DNA of 39,842 nt from Rhodocyclaceae bacterium (GCA_016791145.1 JAEUNJ010000009.1:1-39842); one strand, 5' to 3'. Positions 17,693 through 27,577 are shown, counted from the stretch's first letter. The notes: generated from the letters alone by a model not told the origin. Translations and numbers: made by a program.

Positions 17693-18945
17693 CAACGCTG
17701 ATTCGCGTCGCGGCGCAGGACGTCCGTCGCCCGGCGCATGGCGGTGTCCAGGGCCTCCTTGGCCGGCTTCGTGTTTCCCCAGACGAACTCGATCTCCTCG
17801 TTGAGGATCTCGCGTACCCGGCTGCGGCCGCTGCCCGGCTTGGTGCGGGCATTTCCGAGCTTGGAGGCCGACAGGCGCTTGCGGGCCATCTCGAGAAGTT
17901 CCGGCGCCGCCGAATCGGTCTTCAGGGCGTCGATGGCTTCCCGGGTCATCGGCAGGTAGCCCGTGCCGCGGACCCATTCCTTCTGCACTTCCGGGCGCAG
18001 CAGGAAGGTTGCGAAGCGCGCCGCCAGCCGGTATTCCTCCTTCTTCCTGCCCGCCAGGACCCAAACCGAGGCGCCATCGGGCAACAGGTCCGCGGGACGC
18101 GCGTCGCGGATGTCATCGTAATGGGGCAGTTCGGCGATGCCGAGGGGGAAGCCCGGCACGCGCGCCAGTTCCGAATAGAGGACGGACTCCCCGGTCAGCA
18201 TGGCGCATTCACCGGCGGCGAACTTCCTGTCGGCCTCCCGGCCGGGACCGAAGTAGTGGAAATAGAAGCTCTTCTGCCAACTGGCCAGCAAGGCGATGTG
18301 CTTCACGTTCACCAGGCTGTTCATCGCCACCCGGCCGTCCTTGCCCTTGCCCGACAGCAGCGGCTCACCGTGCTGGGTCGAGACGTTTTCCAGGTGAATC
18401 CAACTGAACCGGGATGAGGTCAGCGGGCACTTGAATCCCGCGTCGAAGAGCTTTCCGGCCGCCTCCTGGACCTCCCACCAGGTGGCCGGCGGCTTGCGCG
18501 GGTCCAGGCCGGCCTTCCGGAAGGCGTCCTGGTTGAAATAGAGCACCGGCAGCACGAGCCCCACCGGTACCGCCTGCACCCGGCCGGCGAGATCATCCAC
18601 GGTGTCCGCAATCTGGGGGAGCAGGCGGTTCTGGTCGAACTTCTCGCCCGCTTCCTTCATCACCTCGTGCAGCGGCCGGAATCGGGGACGGGTGCCAAAG
18701 AATGCGATGCTGTCGTCGGGATCGAGCAGCGCCATGTGGGGAAGCTGGTGCCTGTCCTCGACGGTCGACAGGTTCTGCAGAACAACCCGCCCTTTGCCCT
18801 TCTGTTCGTCGTTGAATCGCACGACGAGCGTCGCGAGCGCATCCTGCGCGCGACCTTCCAGGGCATGGCGCAGGAGCAGGTCCTGGCCCGCCGCCGTGCC
18901 GCAGGCCAGTATGGCGCAAACAATAAGACCCAGCCTCGAGAGCAT
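17692..18945 (-). CDS. Extracellular solute-binding protein, UgpB-like
   Basis: A 417-aa family 1 ABC substrate-binding protein with a signal peptide (MLSRLGLIVCAILACGTAAG). Features typical of UgpB-type proteins are PVGLVLPVLYFNQDAFRKAGLD, the WWEVQEAAGKL helix, FAAGECAMLTGES, and PDGASVWVLAG near the end. Together with the overlapping ugpQ the natural ligand guess is glycerol-3-phosphate or glycerophosphodiesters. No UgpA, UgpE or UgpC gene is nearby, which is odd for this family. ATG 18945 is chosen because it starts the signal peptide; upstream in-frame sequence is arginine-rich. TAAACT at 18974-18979 on this strand is a possible -10. Confidence 0.88.
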   Translation of the reverse strand: MLSRLGLIVCAILACGTAAGQDLLLRHALEGRAQDALATLVVRFNDEQKGKGRVVLQNLSTVEDRHQLPHMALLDPDDSIAFFGTRPRFRPLHEVMKEAGEKFDQNRLLPQIADTVDDLAGRVQAVPVGLVLPVLYFNQDAFRKAGLDPRKPPATWWEVQEAAGKLFDAGFKCPLTSSRFSWIHLENVSTQHGEPLLSGKGKDGRVAMNSLVNVKHIALLASWQKSFYFHYFGPGREADRKFAAGECAMLTGESVLYSELARVPGFPLGIAELPHYDDIRDARPADLLPDGASVWVLAGRKKEEYRLAARFATFLLRPEVQKEWVRGTGYLPMTREAIDALKTDSAAPELLEMARKRLSASKLGNARTKPGSGRSRVREILNEEIEFVWGNTKPAKEALDTAMRRATDVLRRDANQR

Positions 18946-19020
18946 TCCCGGAGCCTCCGTCGGAAAAACGCAAAGTTTACAACGAGGGCCCCGCCCGCCC
19001 CCGTGGATCGGGCGCAAAGC

Positions 19021-19048
19021 TTGTCGACGGGGGCGGAGGAAGCGATAA
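19021..19048 (+). promoter_or_regulatory. Candidate sigma-70 promoter for the LFPPF genes
   Basis: TTGTCG at 19021-19026 and GATAAT at 19043-19048 are separated by 16 bp, a reasonable -35/-10 pair. The predicted start near 19055 leaves a leader of about 57 nt before the ATG at 19112. Confidence 0.5.
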
Positions 19049-19111
19049 TGCCCCAATCATCGTGCTTCCGGCCGGGTTGCCGGCCCGCCCTGCGAACGAT
19101 ACGGCGCGCCC

Positions 19112-19849
19112 ATGAACCGATACCAGAGAGTCGTCGTCGTAGTCGCAGCGGTGAACCTCCTGTTGGTCCTGCTTTTTCCGCCCTTCCTCGACAATCCGCT
19201 GCGCGCCGGAGCACCGCGCAGTTTCGACGGGTTCTTTCCCGTAGTCACGGCCTGGGGGCTGCGCCCCCTGTATCACGAGCTGCTGAGCATCGAGTTGATC
19301 TTCGTGTTCGCCAACGCCCTCGCCGCCTGGCTGGCCCTCAACGCTGCCCATGAGGAAACGGAGCCACCCCGGGTGGAGCACGGGTTGCTGATCTTCGGCG
19401 CCATCAACCTGGGCATCGTTTTCCTGTTCCCCCCCTTCGAGCGCTATTCGTCGCTGGTGCGGATGGTCGAGCCCGGATTCGACAGCTTCTTCTTCGTGCT
19501 CGGGGACAAGATGCACAGGAACATCTTCCTGCCGCTCCTGTACATCGAAGTGGTCCTGATCCTGGCCAATCTTCTGTCCCTCTGGGTCCTGTTCGGCGCC
19601 GTCGGCCAGTCCCTGTCGGAGAAGGACGAGCATCTCCTCGAGATGGCCCACCGGATGTCGGACAAGGAGATGGAGGACATCGCCCACCTGATCGAGGCCC
19701 GCCTGGAGACCCACTCGGCCGGCATGACCCCGGCCGCCCATGCCCGCCTGGGCAGCGGCCCCGACCGCCGCCACCGCCAGAATCCGGATTACCGCGGAGC
19801 CGAGCGCCGAAGCGGCTTCGACCGCCGGAAGACCTCCCGCGACGAATGA
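19112..19849 (+). CDS. Membrane protein with two LFPPF repeats and Arg-rich tail
   Basis: An unrecognised 245-aa inner-membrane protein. It contains two copies of a unit of about 70 residues: residues 8-76 and 91-161. Each unit starts with a helix ending in LFPPF (21-25 and 105-109), then a loop with FDGFF or FDSFFFV (38-42, 123-129), then a second helix (LSIELIFVFANALAAWL and LYIEVVLILANLLSLW). After the fourth helix comes a charged helical region (about 166-200) and a tail of repeated DRR/ERR motifs, DRRHRQNPDYRGAERRSGFDRR pattern at about 218-239 with DRR, ERR and DRR triplets. I do not know the function. It is followed 82 bp later by a paralogue with the same repeat. Confidence 0.85.
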   Translation: MNRYQRVVVVVAAVNLLLVLLFPPFLDNPLRAGAPRSFDGFFPVVTAWGLRPLYHELLSIELIFVFANALAAWLALNAAHEETEPPRVEHGLLIFGAINLGIVFLFPPFERYSSLVRMVEPGFDSFFFVLGDKMHRNIFLPLLYIEVVLILANLLSLWVLFGAVGQSLSEKDEHLLEMAHRMSDKEMEDIAHLIEARLETHSAGMTPAAHARLGSGPDRRHRQNPDYRGAERRSGFDRRKTSRDE

Positions 19850-19931
19850 ACTCCGCCGGTTTGCGTCGCCCAGCCTTCTCGGCTAATCTAGCCTCGTCGA
19901 GAAAAACAGACGTCGGGGGATGGCCGTAACC

Positions 19932-20516
19932 ATGGGCGCTGCGGCATTCATGAATCGGCAGCAGTGGACGGCGCTTGCCGTCGGGGTGCTGAACCTCGCG
20001 CTGGTGGGATTGTTCCCGCCCCACGATTACGTGTCGCTGCAGAGGGGCAACGTCCCGACCTTCGCGGGCTTCTATTTCGCGGCCGGGTCGACCGCAAACC
20101 TGAGACTCAACGGGGATTTCCTGATCCTCGAGATTCTCGTGGTGCTGGTGAACGCGGGCATCGCGTGGCTCCTGCTGCGAACCCGACCGCCCCTGCCCCG
20201 CGGCCGGGTGACACCGGCCCAGAAAGCCGTGCTCTGGCTGGTCGCCACGAACCTGGTGGCGGCCCTCCTCTTTCCGCCCTTCGAGAATTACTTCGCGATC
20301 ACCAAGGCGGCCCTGCCTTCCTTCGACGGCTTCTACTTCGTGTTCGGCGACAACAGCCAGCGACAGATCGTCGCCACCGTCCTCTACATCGAAGTGGTGC
20401 TGATCCTCGCCAATGGCGGCCTGCTGTGGCTCTTCTTCAAGGACAAGGGCCAGGAAAAGCTGTCGGCGGAGGAAATTCGCGCCATGGCCCGCAAGCTGAA
20501 GGACTCCCGCGACTGA
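19932..20516 (+). CDS. Second LFPPF-repeat membrane protein (tandem paralogue)
   Basis: An unrecognised membrane protein of about 194 aa, paralogous to its upstream neighbour. Two repeat units are visible: helix plus LFPPH (27-31), then FAGFYFAAG and a helix LILEILVVLVNAGIAWLLL; and helix plus LFPPF (113-117), FDGFYFVFGD (131-140) and a helix with YIEVVLILAN. The last ten residues are identical in both proteins. The C-terminus is a short charged helix without the DRR tail. The start is uncertain: ATG at 19920, 19932 or 19950; a GGGGGA element favours 19932, while alignment of MNRQQ with the paralogue's MNRYQ favours 19950. Confidence 0.82.
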   Translation: MGAAAFMNRQQWTALAVGVLNLALVGLFPPHDYVSLQRGNVPTFAGFYFAAGSTANLRLNGDFLILEILVVLVNAGIAWLLLRTRPPLPRGRVTPAQKAVLWLVATNLVAALLFPPFENYFAITKAALPSFDGFYFVFGDNSQRQIVATVLYIEVVLILANGGLLWLFFKDKGQEKLSAEEIRAMARKLKDSRD

Positions 20517-20591
20517 AAGGCGGGCCCGCGCCCGCCGCGGGCATGGGGCTGGGCCGGGGCGGCGGCCCTTCCCCCGCCGCGATCGGTGCAC

Positions 20592-20614
20592 ATTTTTCTA
20601 TTTAGAATTAAAAT
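20592..20614 (+). promoter_or_regulatory. AT-rich palindrome and -10 upstream of the aryl-CoA operon
   Basis: In a strikingly AT-rich patch, TTCTA and TAGAA form a perfect inverted repeat around TT (20596-20607), flanked by ATTTT and AAAAT for a longer imperfect symmetry over 20592-20614. TAAAAT at 20609-20614 can act as -10, so the palindrome would sit in the promoter spacer. This is the kind of site a MarR-family repressor binds, and a marR gene is second in the operon. Confidence 0.5.
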
Positions 20615-20647
20615 ATGTCACCGATGGCCTATCCAGGACAGTGACAG

Positions 20648-22939
20648 ATGAGGATCGTATGCCTCGGCGGCGGCCCCGCCGGACTCTATTTCGCCCTGCT
20701 GGCCAGGAAGGCCGATCCCTCCCTGGACATCACCGTGCTGGAACGCCACCGGGCGGGCGACACCTTCGGCTGGGGAATCGTCTTTTCCGACAAGACCCTC
20801 GACGGCTTTCGCGCCGCCGACCCCGAGACCTACGACGAGATCACGCGCAATTTCCGTCACTGGGACGACGTGGACGTGTTCTTCAGGGGCCAGCGCATCA
20901 CCTCGGGCGGCCATGGCTTCTGCGGCATCGCCCGGGCGAAGCTCCTGGACATCCTGCAGCGGCGCGCGCAGGCCCTCGGCGTGAACATCCGCTACGAAAC
21001 CGAGTTCGCGGATCCGGACGATTTCCGGGATCACGACCTGGTCGTCGCCGCCGACGGAGTGAACAGCGTCACGCGCAACAGGCATGCCGATGTCTTCCAG
21101 CCGGACATCGACGTCCGGCGCTGCCGCTACATCTGGCTAGGCGCCCGGCGGCAACTCGGGGCCTTCACCTTCGACTTCGCCCAGACGCCGCACGGCTGGT
21201 TCACGCTGCACGCCTACAGCTTCGACGACGAGTGGGCCACCTTCATCGTCGAGACGCCGGAGGAGACCTGGCGGGCGGCCGGCATCGAGGCCATGAGCCA
21301 GGAGGAGTCCATCGCCTTCTGCGAACGGCTGTTCGCGGAGCGCCTGCAGGGCGAGAGACTGGTTTCCAATGCGCGCCACTTGCGGGGTTCAGCGGTCTGG
21401 CTGAAATTCAACCGCGTGCTTTGCCGGCGCTGGCACCATGGCAACATCGTCCTCATCGGCGACGCCGCCCATACGGCCCATTTCTCCATCGGGTCCGGGA
21501 CCAAGCTGGCCATGGAGGATGCGATCGCCCTGGCGAGATGCGTCCTCGCCCCGGGCGCCCGCCGGAACATCCCCGCCGCCCTCGCCGGCTACCAGGAGGA
21601 ACGCGAACTGGAGGCCCTGAAGCTCCAGAGTGCAGCCCGCAACCGGATGGAATGGTTCGAGAACGTGGCCCGCTACGTGCATCTCGACCCCCTGCAGTTC
21701 TCCTACACGCTGCTCACGGGCAGCCAGCGCATCGGCCACGACAACCTGCGCCTGCGGGACGCGGACTACGTGCGTCAGGTGGAATGCCGGGTGGCGGCGG
21801 AGGCCGGCCTGCCGGCCGAGCCGCGCCCGCCCATGTTCACCCCGTTCCGCCTCGGAAACCTGGAACTGACCAATCGCGTCGTGGTATCGCCGATGGCCAT
21901 GTATTCCTGCCGCGACGGAGTGCCCGCGGACTTCCTGCTCGTCCATCTCGGCGGCCGGGCCCTGGGGGGCGCCGGCCTGGTGATGACCGAAATGACCTGC
22001 GTGTCGCCGGAGGGCCGCATCACGCCGGGATGCGCCGGCCTGTGGAACGGTGCCCAGGCCGAAGGCTGGAAGCGGATCGTCGACTTCGTCCACGGGAACT
22101 CGCCGGCGAAAATGGGCCTGCAACTGGGCCATTCCGGACCCAAGGGCTCGACCCAGCCGGGATGGGAGTCCATCGACGAGCCGCTGCCGGAGGGCAATTG
22201 GCCGCTCATCGCCGCGTCGGCCCTGGCCTATGGCCCCCGGAACCAGGTCCCAAAGGCCATGAACCGCGCCGACATGGAGGCCGTACGCGACACCTTCGTG
22301 GCCGCCGCGCGACGCGGCGCCACGGCCGGCTTCGACCTGCTGGAACTGCACTGTGCCCACGGCTACCTGCTGTCGTCCTTCCTCTGTCCGCTGACCAACC
22401 GTCGCGACGACGACTATGGCGGGACCCTGGAGAACCGTTGCCGCTATCCCCTCGAGGTGTTCCGCGCCCTGCGCGCCGCCTGGCCCGCCGATCGGCCCAT
22501 GTCGGTGCGCATCTCGGCCCACGACTGGGCGCCCGGCGGGAACACGCCCGACGACGCGGTCGCCATGGCCCGACTGTTCCGGGAGGCCGGTGCGGACCTG
22601 ATCGACGTCTCTTCCGGCCAGACCACCCGGGAGGCGCGTCCCGTCTACGGGCGCATGTACCAGACACCCTTCGCCGACCGCATCCGCAACGAGGTCGGCA
22701 TTGCCACCATGGCCGTCGGCAACATCTTCGAGGCCGATCATGTGAACACGATCATCGCCGCCGGCCGCGCCGACCTGTGCGCGATCGCGCGGCCTCACCT
22801 GGCCGACCCGGCCTGGACGCTGCACGCCGCCGCGCAACAGGGATTCGGCGATATGCATTGGCCGCCCCAGTACCTGACCGGCAAGGCGCAGCTCGAACGC
22901 AACCTGGCGCGCGCAGCCCAACTGGCGCTGCACGCCTGA
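20648..22939 (+). CDS. Aminobenzoyl-CoA monooxygenase/reductase-type fusion enzyme
   Basis: A 763-aa two-domain flavoenzyme. Residues 1-380 are an FAD aromatic hydroxylase: GGGPAG at 7-12 and the FAD ribityl motif [14 protein letters not shown] from 271. Residues 395-763 are an old-yellow-enzyme domain: [27 protein letters not shown], and [19 protein letters not shown] near 568 with the paired histidine positions. This fusion is known in the Azoarcus evansii 2-aminobenzoyl-CoA monooxygenase/reductase (EC 1.14.13.40), which hydroxylates and then reduces the ring, and in salicylyl-CoA 5-hydroxylase. The neighbouring aminobenzoate-type CoA ligase favours the first. It is the first gene of the operon. 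The ribosome site is weak. Confidence 0.88.
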   Translation: MRIVCLGGGPAGLYFALLARKADPSLDITVLERHRAGDTFGWGIVFSDKTLDGFRAADPETYDEITRNFRHWDDVDVFFRGQRITSGGHGFCGIARAKLLDILQRRAQALGVNIRYETEFADPDDFRDHDLVVAADGVNSVTRNRHADVFQPDIDVRRCRYIWLGARRQLGAFTFDFAQTPHGWFTLHAYSFDDEWATFIVETPEETWRAAGIEAMSQEESIAFCERLFAERLQGERLVSNARHLRGSAVWLKFNRVLCRRWHHGNIVLIGDAAHTAHFSIGSGTKLAMEDAIALARCVLAPGARRNIPAALAGYQEERELEALKLQSAARNRMEWFENVARYVHLDPLQFSYTLLTGSQRIGHDNLRLRDADYVRQVECRVAAEAGLPAEPRPPMFTPFRLGNLELTNRVVVSPMAMYSCRDGVPADFLLVHLGGRALGGAGLVMTEMTCVSPEGRITPGCAGLWNGAQAEGWKRIVDFVHGNSPAKMGLQLGHSGPKGSTQPGWESIDEPLPEGNWPLIAASALAYGPRNQVPKAMNRADMEAVRDTFVAAARRGATAGFDLLELHCAHGYLLSSFLCPLTNRRDDDYGGTLENRCRYPLEVFRALRAAWPADRPMSVRISAHDWAPGGNTPDDAVAMARLFREAGADLIDVSSGQTTREARPVYGRMYQTPFADRIRNEVGIATMAVGNIFEADHVNTIIAAGRADLCAIARPHLADPAWTLHAAAQQGFGDMHWPPQYLTGKAQLERNLARAAQLALHA

Positions 22940-22983
22940 AGACCGATTTCCGCATCCCCGCCATCCTTCCACTGGAGAACACC

Positions 22984-23487
22984 ATGCCCAAGACTCCCGC
23001 CGGCGAACGGCCGGACACCGAAACCCGCGCCACGTCCGAAGACAGCCAGGCCCTGCGGCTCTGGCTGCGCCTGCTGGCCTGCACCAACCTGATCGAGGGC
23101 CAGGTCCGCTCGCGCCTGCGCCGAGACTTCGACACCACCCTGCCCCGCTTCGACCTGATGGCGCAACTGGAGCGCGTCCCCCAGGGCATGAAGATGGGCG
23201 AGCTGTCCAAGCGCATGATGGTCACCGGCGGCAACGTGACCGGCATCACCGACCAGCTGGTGGCCGAGGGGCTCGTGGTCCGCGAGGACAATCCCAAGGA
23301 CCGCCGGGCCTACATCGTCAAACTGACGCCGGAGGGCCGCAAGGCGTTCAAGAAGATGGCCGAGGCCCATGCAAAGTGGATCGTCGAGCTGTTCGCCGGC
23401 ATCAGCGACAAGGAGCGGGCCCAGCTCTACGGACTGCTCGCCGTCCTCAAGACCCACGTGGCGGGAATCGCCGACGGGACACCGTGA
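22984..23487 (+). CDS. MarR-family transcriptional regulator
   Basis: A 167-aa winged-helix regulator. Helical dimerisation regions flank a DNA-binding domain containing [19 protein letters not shown] (recognition helix region) and the wing [21 protein letters not shown], with the conserved Asp-Arg-Arg. MarR proteins of this kind commonly repress aromatic catabolic operons and are released by an aryl-CoA or acid. Lying second in the operon suggests autoregulation through the AT-rich palindrome upstream of the first gene. The stop overlaps or abuts the next start (GTGAGCATG). Confidence 0.93.
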   Translation: MPKTPAGERPDTETRATSEDSQALRLWLRLLACTNLIEGQVRSRLRRDFDTTLPRFDLMAQLERVPQGMKMGELSKRMMVTGGNVTGITDQLVAEGLVVREDNPKDRRAYIVKLTPEGRKAFKKMAEAHAKWIVELFAGISDKERAQLYGLLAVLKTHVAGIADGTP

Positions 23488-23489
23488 GC

Positions 23490-24326
23490 ATGGCCGGCGC
23501 CATGGCCCATCACGGTCGTGCATTCGCGGCCTACGAGGCGCGCCACTTCCTGTGGCGCGTCGAAGGCCAGGTGGGACTGATCACGCTCGACCGCCCCGAG
23601 CGGAAGAATCCGCTCACCTTCGACTCCTATGCAGAACTGCGCGACCTCTTCCGGGGCCTCGTCCACGCCACCGACGTGAAGGCGGTCGTGGTCCACGGGG
23701 CGGGCGGGAACTTCTGCTCGGGCGGCGACGTTCACGAGATCATCGGCCCCCTCACCCGCATGAGCATGCCGGAGCTCCTCGATTTCACGCGGATGACGGG
23801 AGACCTGGTCAAGGCCATGCGGGCCTGCCCGCAGCCGGTGGTGGCGGCCATCGACGGCGTCTGCGCCGGCGCCGGCGCCATGATCGCGCTGGCCTCGGAC
23901 CTGCGCCTCGGGACCCCGGCGGCCAGGACCGCCTTCCTGTTCACCCGCGTCGGCCTGGCCGGCTGCGACATGGGCGCCTGCGCACTGCTGCCGAGGGTCA
24001 TCGGCCAGGGACGGGCGGCGGAGCTCCTCTACACGGGGCGCGCCATGTCGGCCGAGGAGGGCGAGCGCTGGGGCTTCTTCAACCGCCTCTGCGCCGGCGA
24101 CCGGGTCCTCGACGATGCCCTGGCGCTGGCCGGCGAACTGGCGGCCGGCCCCACCTTCGCCCACGGCATGACGAAGAAGATGCTGCACCACGAATGGGCC
24201 CTGGCCCTGGACGAGGCCATCGAGGCGGAAGCCGAGGCCCAGGCCATCTGCATGCAGACCGGAGACTTCCGCCGGGCCTACGATGCCTTCGTCGCGAAGC
24301 AGCGGCCGGTCTTCGAGGGAAACTGA
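23490..24326 (+). CDS. Enoyl-CoA hydratase/isomerase family protein, atypical active site
   Basis: A 278-aa crotonase-fold enzyme. The CoA and oxyanion-hole segments are clear: GNFCSGGD at 73-80 and CAGAGAM at 125-131. By alignment from memory, the two hydratase glutamates are absent: the first position is Met131 and the second lies near Arg153 of [10 protein letters not shown]. Asp160 in GLAGCDMGA falls close to the Asp used by dienoyl-CoA isomerase-type members. The reaction may therefore be an isomerisation, hydrolysis or an unusual hydration of the ring product. The start is ATG 23490, or GTG 23484 overlapping the marR stop. Confidence 0.88.
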   Translation: MAGAMAHHGRAFAAYEARHFLWRVEGQVGLITLDRPERKNPLTFDSYAELRDLFRGLVHATDVKAVVVHGAGGNFCSGGDVHEIIGPLTRMSMPELLDFTRMTGDLVKAMRACPQPVVAAIDGVCAGAGAMIALASDLRLGTPAARTAFLFTRVGLAGCDMGACALLPRVIGQGRAAELLYTGRAMSAEEGERWGFFNRLCAGDRVLDDALALAGELAAGPTFAHGMTKKMLHHEWALALDEAIEAEAEAQAICMQTGDFRRAYDAFVAKQRPVFEGN

Positions 24327-24329
24327 GCC

Positions 24330-25466
<1,137 letters not shown>

Positions 25467-25476
25467 GGACATGACC

Positions 25477-27093
25477 ATGGATTACACGGCCCATGTGGAC
25501 ACCTTCGCCCGGGACCGCCTGCCGCCCCGGGACCAGTGGCCCGAGTTCATCTTCGACCTGCCCGAACTGCGCTATCCGGAGCGCATGAACTGCGCCACTG
25601 AACTCCTGGACAAGGCCGTGACGGAGCACGGGTGGGGCGAGCGGATGGCCATCCTGAGCCCGCGTGGGAACCTGAGCTACCGGCAGCTCCTGGAGACGGC
25701 CAACCGGATCGCCGGGGTGCTGGTGGAGGACATGGGCCTCGTGCCCGGCAACCGGGTCCTGCTGCGCGGCTGCAACAGCCCGATGATGGCGGCCTGCTGG
25801 TTCGCCGTCCAGAAGGCCGGCGGCATCGCCGTGGCGACGATGCCGCTGCTGCGGGCCAGGGAACTCACCGACGTGATCACCAAGGCCGAGGTCTCCCTCG
25901 CCCTCTGCGAGCATGAACTCCTGGGCGAACTGGACCTGGCGCGCCCCGCCTGCCCGAGCCTGGGCCGCGTCGCCTGCTGGTACGGCGGCGACCTGGAGGG
26001 GCGGATGGCGGCAAAGCCGGCGGACTTCAGCAACGTCGCCACGTCGCGGGACGACATCGCCCTGATCGCCTTCACCTCCGGCACCACGGGGAAGCCGAAG
26101 GGCACCATGCATTTCCATCGGGACGTGATGGCGATCTGCGACTGTTTCCCGCGTTCGACGCTGAAGCCGGCCGGCGACGATCTCTTCTGCGGCACGCCGC
26201 CGCTCGCCTTCACGTTCGGGCTCGGCGGGATGCTGCTCTTCCCCATGCGCTTCGGCGCCGCCACGCTGCTGCTCGAACGACTGACTCCGGAGGCACTGCT
26301 GAAGGCGATCCAGGACCACCGGGCGACCATCTGCTTCACCGCCCCGACCTTCTACCGGATGATGGCCGGCCTGGCCGCGGGTTTCGACATTTCCAGCCTC
26401 CGCAAGTGCGTCTCGGCGGGCGAGGCCCTGCCCGTGGCGACCCGGGAACTCTGGCGGCAGGCCACCGGCATCCGCATCATCGACGGCATCGGCGCCACCG
26501 AGCTGTTGCACATCTTCATCTCCGCCGCCGGGGACGACATCCGGCCCGGGGCGACGGGGAAGCCCATCCCCGGCTATGTGGCGGCCGTCTTCGACGAGGA
26601 CGGCAATCCGCTGCCCCCCGGCCGGATCGGACGCCTGGGCGTCAAGGGGCCGACCGGCTGCCGCTATCTGGACGACCCCCGCCAAGCCGCCTACGTCCAT
26701 GACGGATGGAATTTCACGGGCGATTCCTACCTGGTCGACGCCGACGGCTATTTCCACTATCAGGCACGCACCGACGACATGATCATTTCGGCCGGCTACA
26801 ACATCGGCGGACCCGAGGTGGAGGACGCCCTGCTCCAGCATCCGGCGGTCGCCGAATGCGGCGTCATCGGCGTCGCGGACCCGGACCGCGGCCAGGTGGT
26901 GAAGGCCTTCGTCGTCCCGCGCCCGGGTTTCCAGGGCGACGCGGCCCTGGTGGCGGCGCTCCAGGAGCATGTGAAGCGGGCCATCGCCCCCTACAAATAC
27001 CCCCGACTGGTCGAATTCCGGGACGCCCTGCCCCGGACCGAGACCGGCAAACTCCAGCGCTTCCGGCTCAGGGAGCAGGCGAAAGGACAATAA
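25477..27093 (+). CDS. abmG: 2-Aminobenzoate-CoA ligase type aryl-CoA synthetase
   Basis: A 538-aa AMP-forming ligase that would activate anthranilate (or a close benzoate) to its CoA thioester with ATP. The opening DYTAHVDTFARDRLPPRDQWP resembles, as I recall it, the Azoarcus evansii 2-aminobenzoate-CoA ligase. Motifs: the P-loop FTSGTTGKPKG at 199-209, DGIGATELLHIF, the hinge region RTDDMIISAGYNIGGPEVE, and the C-terminal lysine in RTETGKLQR. ATG 25477 is preferred over 25471 because GAGG then lies eight bases upstream. Salicylate or benzoate specificity cannot be excluded from sequence alone. Confidence 0.85.
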   Translation: MDYTAHVDTFARDRLPPRDQWPEFIFDLPELRYPERMNCATELLDKAVTEHGWGERMAILSPRGNLSYRQLLETANRIAGVLVEDMGLVPGNRVLLRGCNSPMMAACWFAVQKAGGIAVATMPLLRARELTDVITKAEVSLALCEHELLGELDLARPACPSLGRVACWYGGDLEGRMAAKPADFSNVATSRDDIALIAFTSGTTGKPKGTMHFHRDVMAICDCFPRSTLKPAGDDLFCGTPPLAFTFGLGGMLLFPMRFGAATLLLERLTPEALLKAIQDHRATICFTAPTFYRMMAGLAAGFDISSLRKCVSAGEALPVATRELWRQATGIRIIDGIGATELLHIFISAAGDDIRPGATGKPIPGYVAAVFDEDGNPLPPGRIGRLGVKGPTGCRYLDDPRQAAYVHDGWNFTGDSYLVDADGYFHYQARTDDMIISAGYNIGGPEVEDALLQHPAVAECGVIGVADPDRGQVVKAFVVPRPGFQGDAALVAALQEHVKRAIAPYKYPRLVEFRDALPRTETGKLQRFRLREQAKGQ

Positions 27094-27094
27094 G

Positions 27095-27487
27095 ATGGAA
27101 ACCCTGCAACCCGAAGGCTGGGCCCGCCCGCGCGGCTTCGCCAATGGCATCAAGGCCCGCGGTTCGATGATCTTCACCGGCGGCCAGATCGGCTGGGACA
27201 GCCAGTGCCGCTTCCATTCCCTGGACCTGGCCGACCAGGTGCGCCAGACCCTTGCCAACGTGGTGGCCGTGGTCAGGGCCGGCGGGGGGGCGCCGGAGCA
27301 CATCGTCCGCCTGACCTGGTACGTGACCGACAAGCAGGAATACCTGGCCAGGGCCAGGGAGATCGGCGCCGCCTACCGGGACGTCATGGGACGCCATTAC
27401 CCTGCCATGGCCGTCGTCCAGGTGTCCGCCCTGGTGGAGGAGGCGGCCCGGGTCGAGATCGAGGCCACGGCCGTCCTGCCGGACTGA
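27095..27487 (+). CDS. Rid-family (YjgF/YER057c/UK114) protein lacking the catalytic Arg
   Basis: A 130-aa trimeric-fold Rid protein. Canonical landmarks are FTGGQIGWD, the helix DQVRQTLANVVAVVRAGG, and the C-terminal VEIEATAV. In RidA an arginine (Arg105 in E. coli) hydrolyses enamines/imines; here the aligned residue is Ala112 in VQVSALVEE. It belongs with Rid subgroups lacking that Arg, so classical deamination is doubtful. It starts one base after the ligase stop, so it belongs to the operon. A role in handling the enamine-type product of the monooxygenase/reductase is attractive but speculative. Confidence 0.88.
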   Translation: METLQPEGWARPRGFANGIKARGSMIFTGGQIGWDSQCRFHSLDLADQVRQTLANVVAVVRAGGGAPEHIVRLTWYVTDKQEYLARAREIGAAYRDVMGRHYPAMAVVQVSALVEEAARVEIEATAVLPD

Positions 27488-27490
27488 GGG

Positions 27491-27533
27491 GCCCCGGAGC
27501 GGGCGCCCCCCGCGGGCGGGGCTAAAGCTTTTT
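27491..27533 (+). terminator. Terminator after the aryl-CoA operon
   Basis: GCCCCG at 27491-27496 pairs with CGGGGC at 27517-27522, enclosing a second stem (GCGGG 27499-27503 with CCCGC 27509-27513), followed by TAAAGCTTTTTC. It starts four bases after the Rid gene stop. Confidence 0.55.
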
Positions 27534-27577
27534 CGCCGGAGTGCCGTAAACTGGGCCTGATCCCTCCTGCCGGACCC

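Larger units (their letters stand above)
19112..20516 (+). repeat. Four copies of a two-helix LFPPF unit across two genes
   Basis: The protein-level repeat occurs twice in each of two adjacent genes. Shared landmarks are Asn-Leu in the first helix, LFPP(F/H), an aromatic loop F(D/A)(G/S)F(F/Y)F, and a second helix rich in Leu, Val and Ala with a conserved Asn. The second units of both proteins are the most alike (YIEVVLILAN), and the first units are more diverged. This suggests one internal duplication followed by gene duplication. Confidence 0.8.

Noticed and set aside
20641..23487. 948-codon frame overlapping the monooxygenase and running into marR
   Set aside because: Its first 790 codons are an Arg/Pro/Gly-rich shadow of the monooxygenase; only the end is real and belongs to the separate marR gene starting at 22984.
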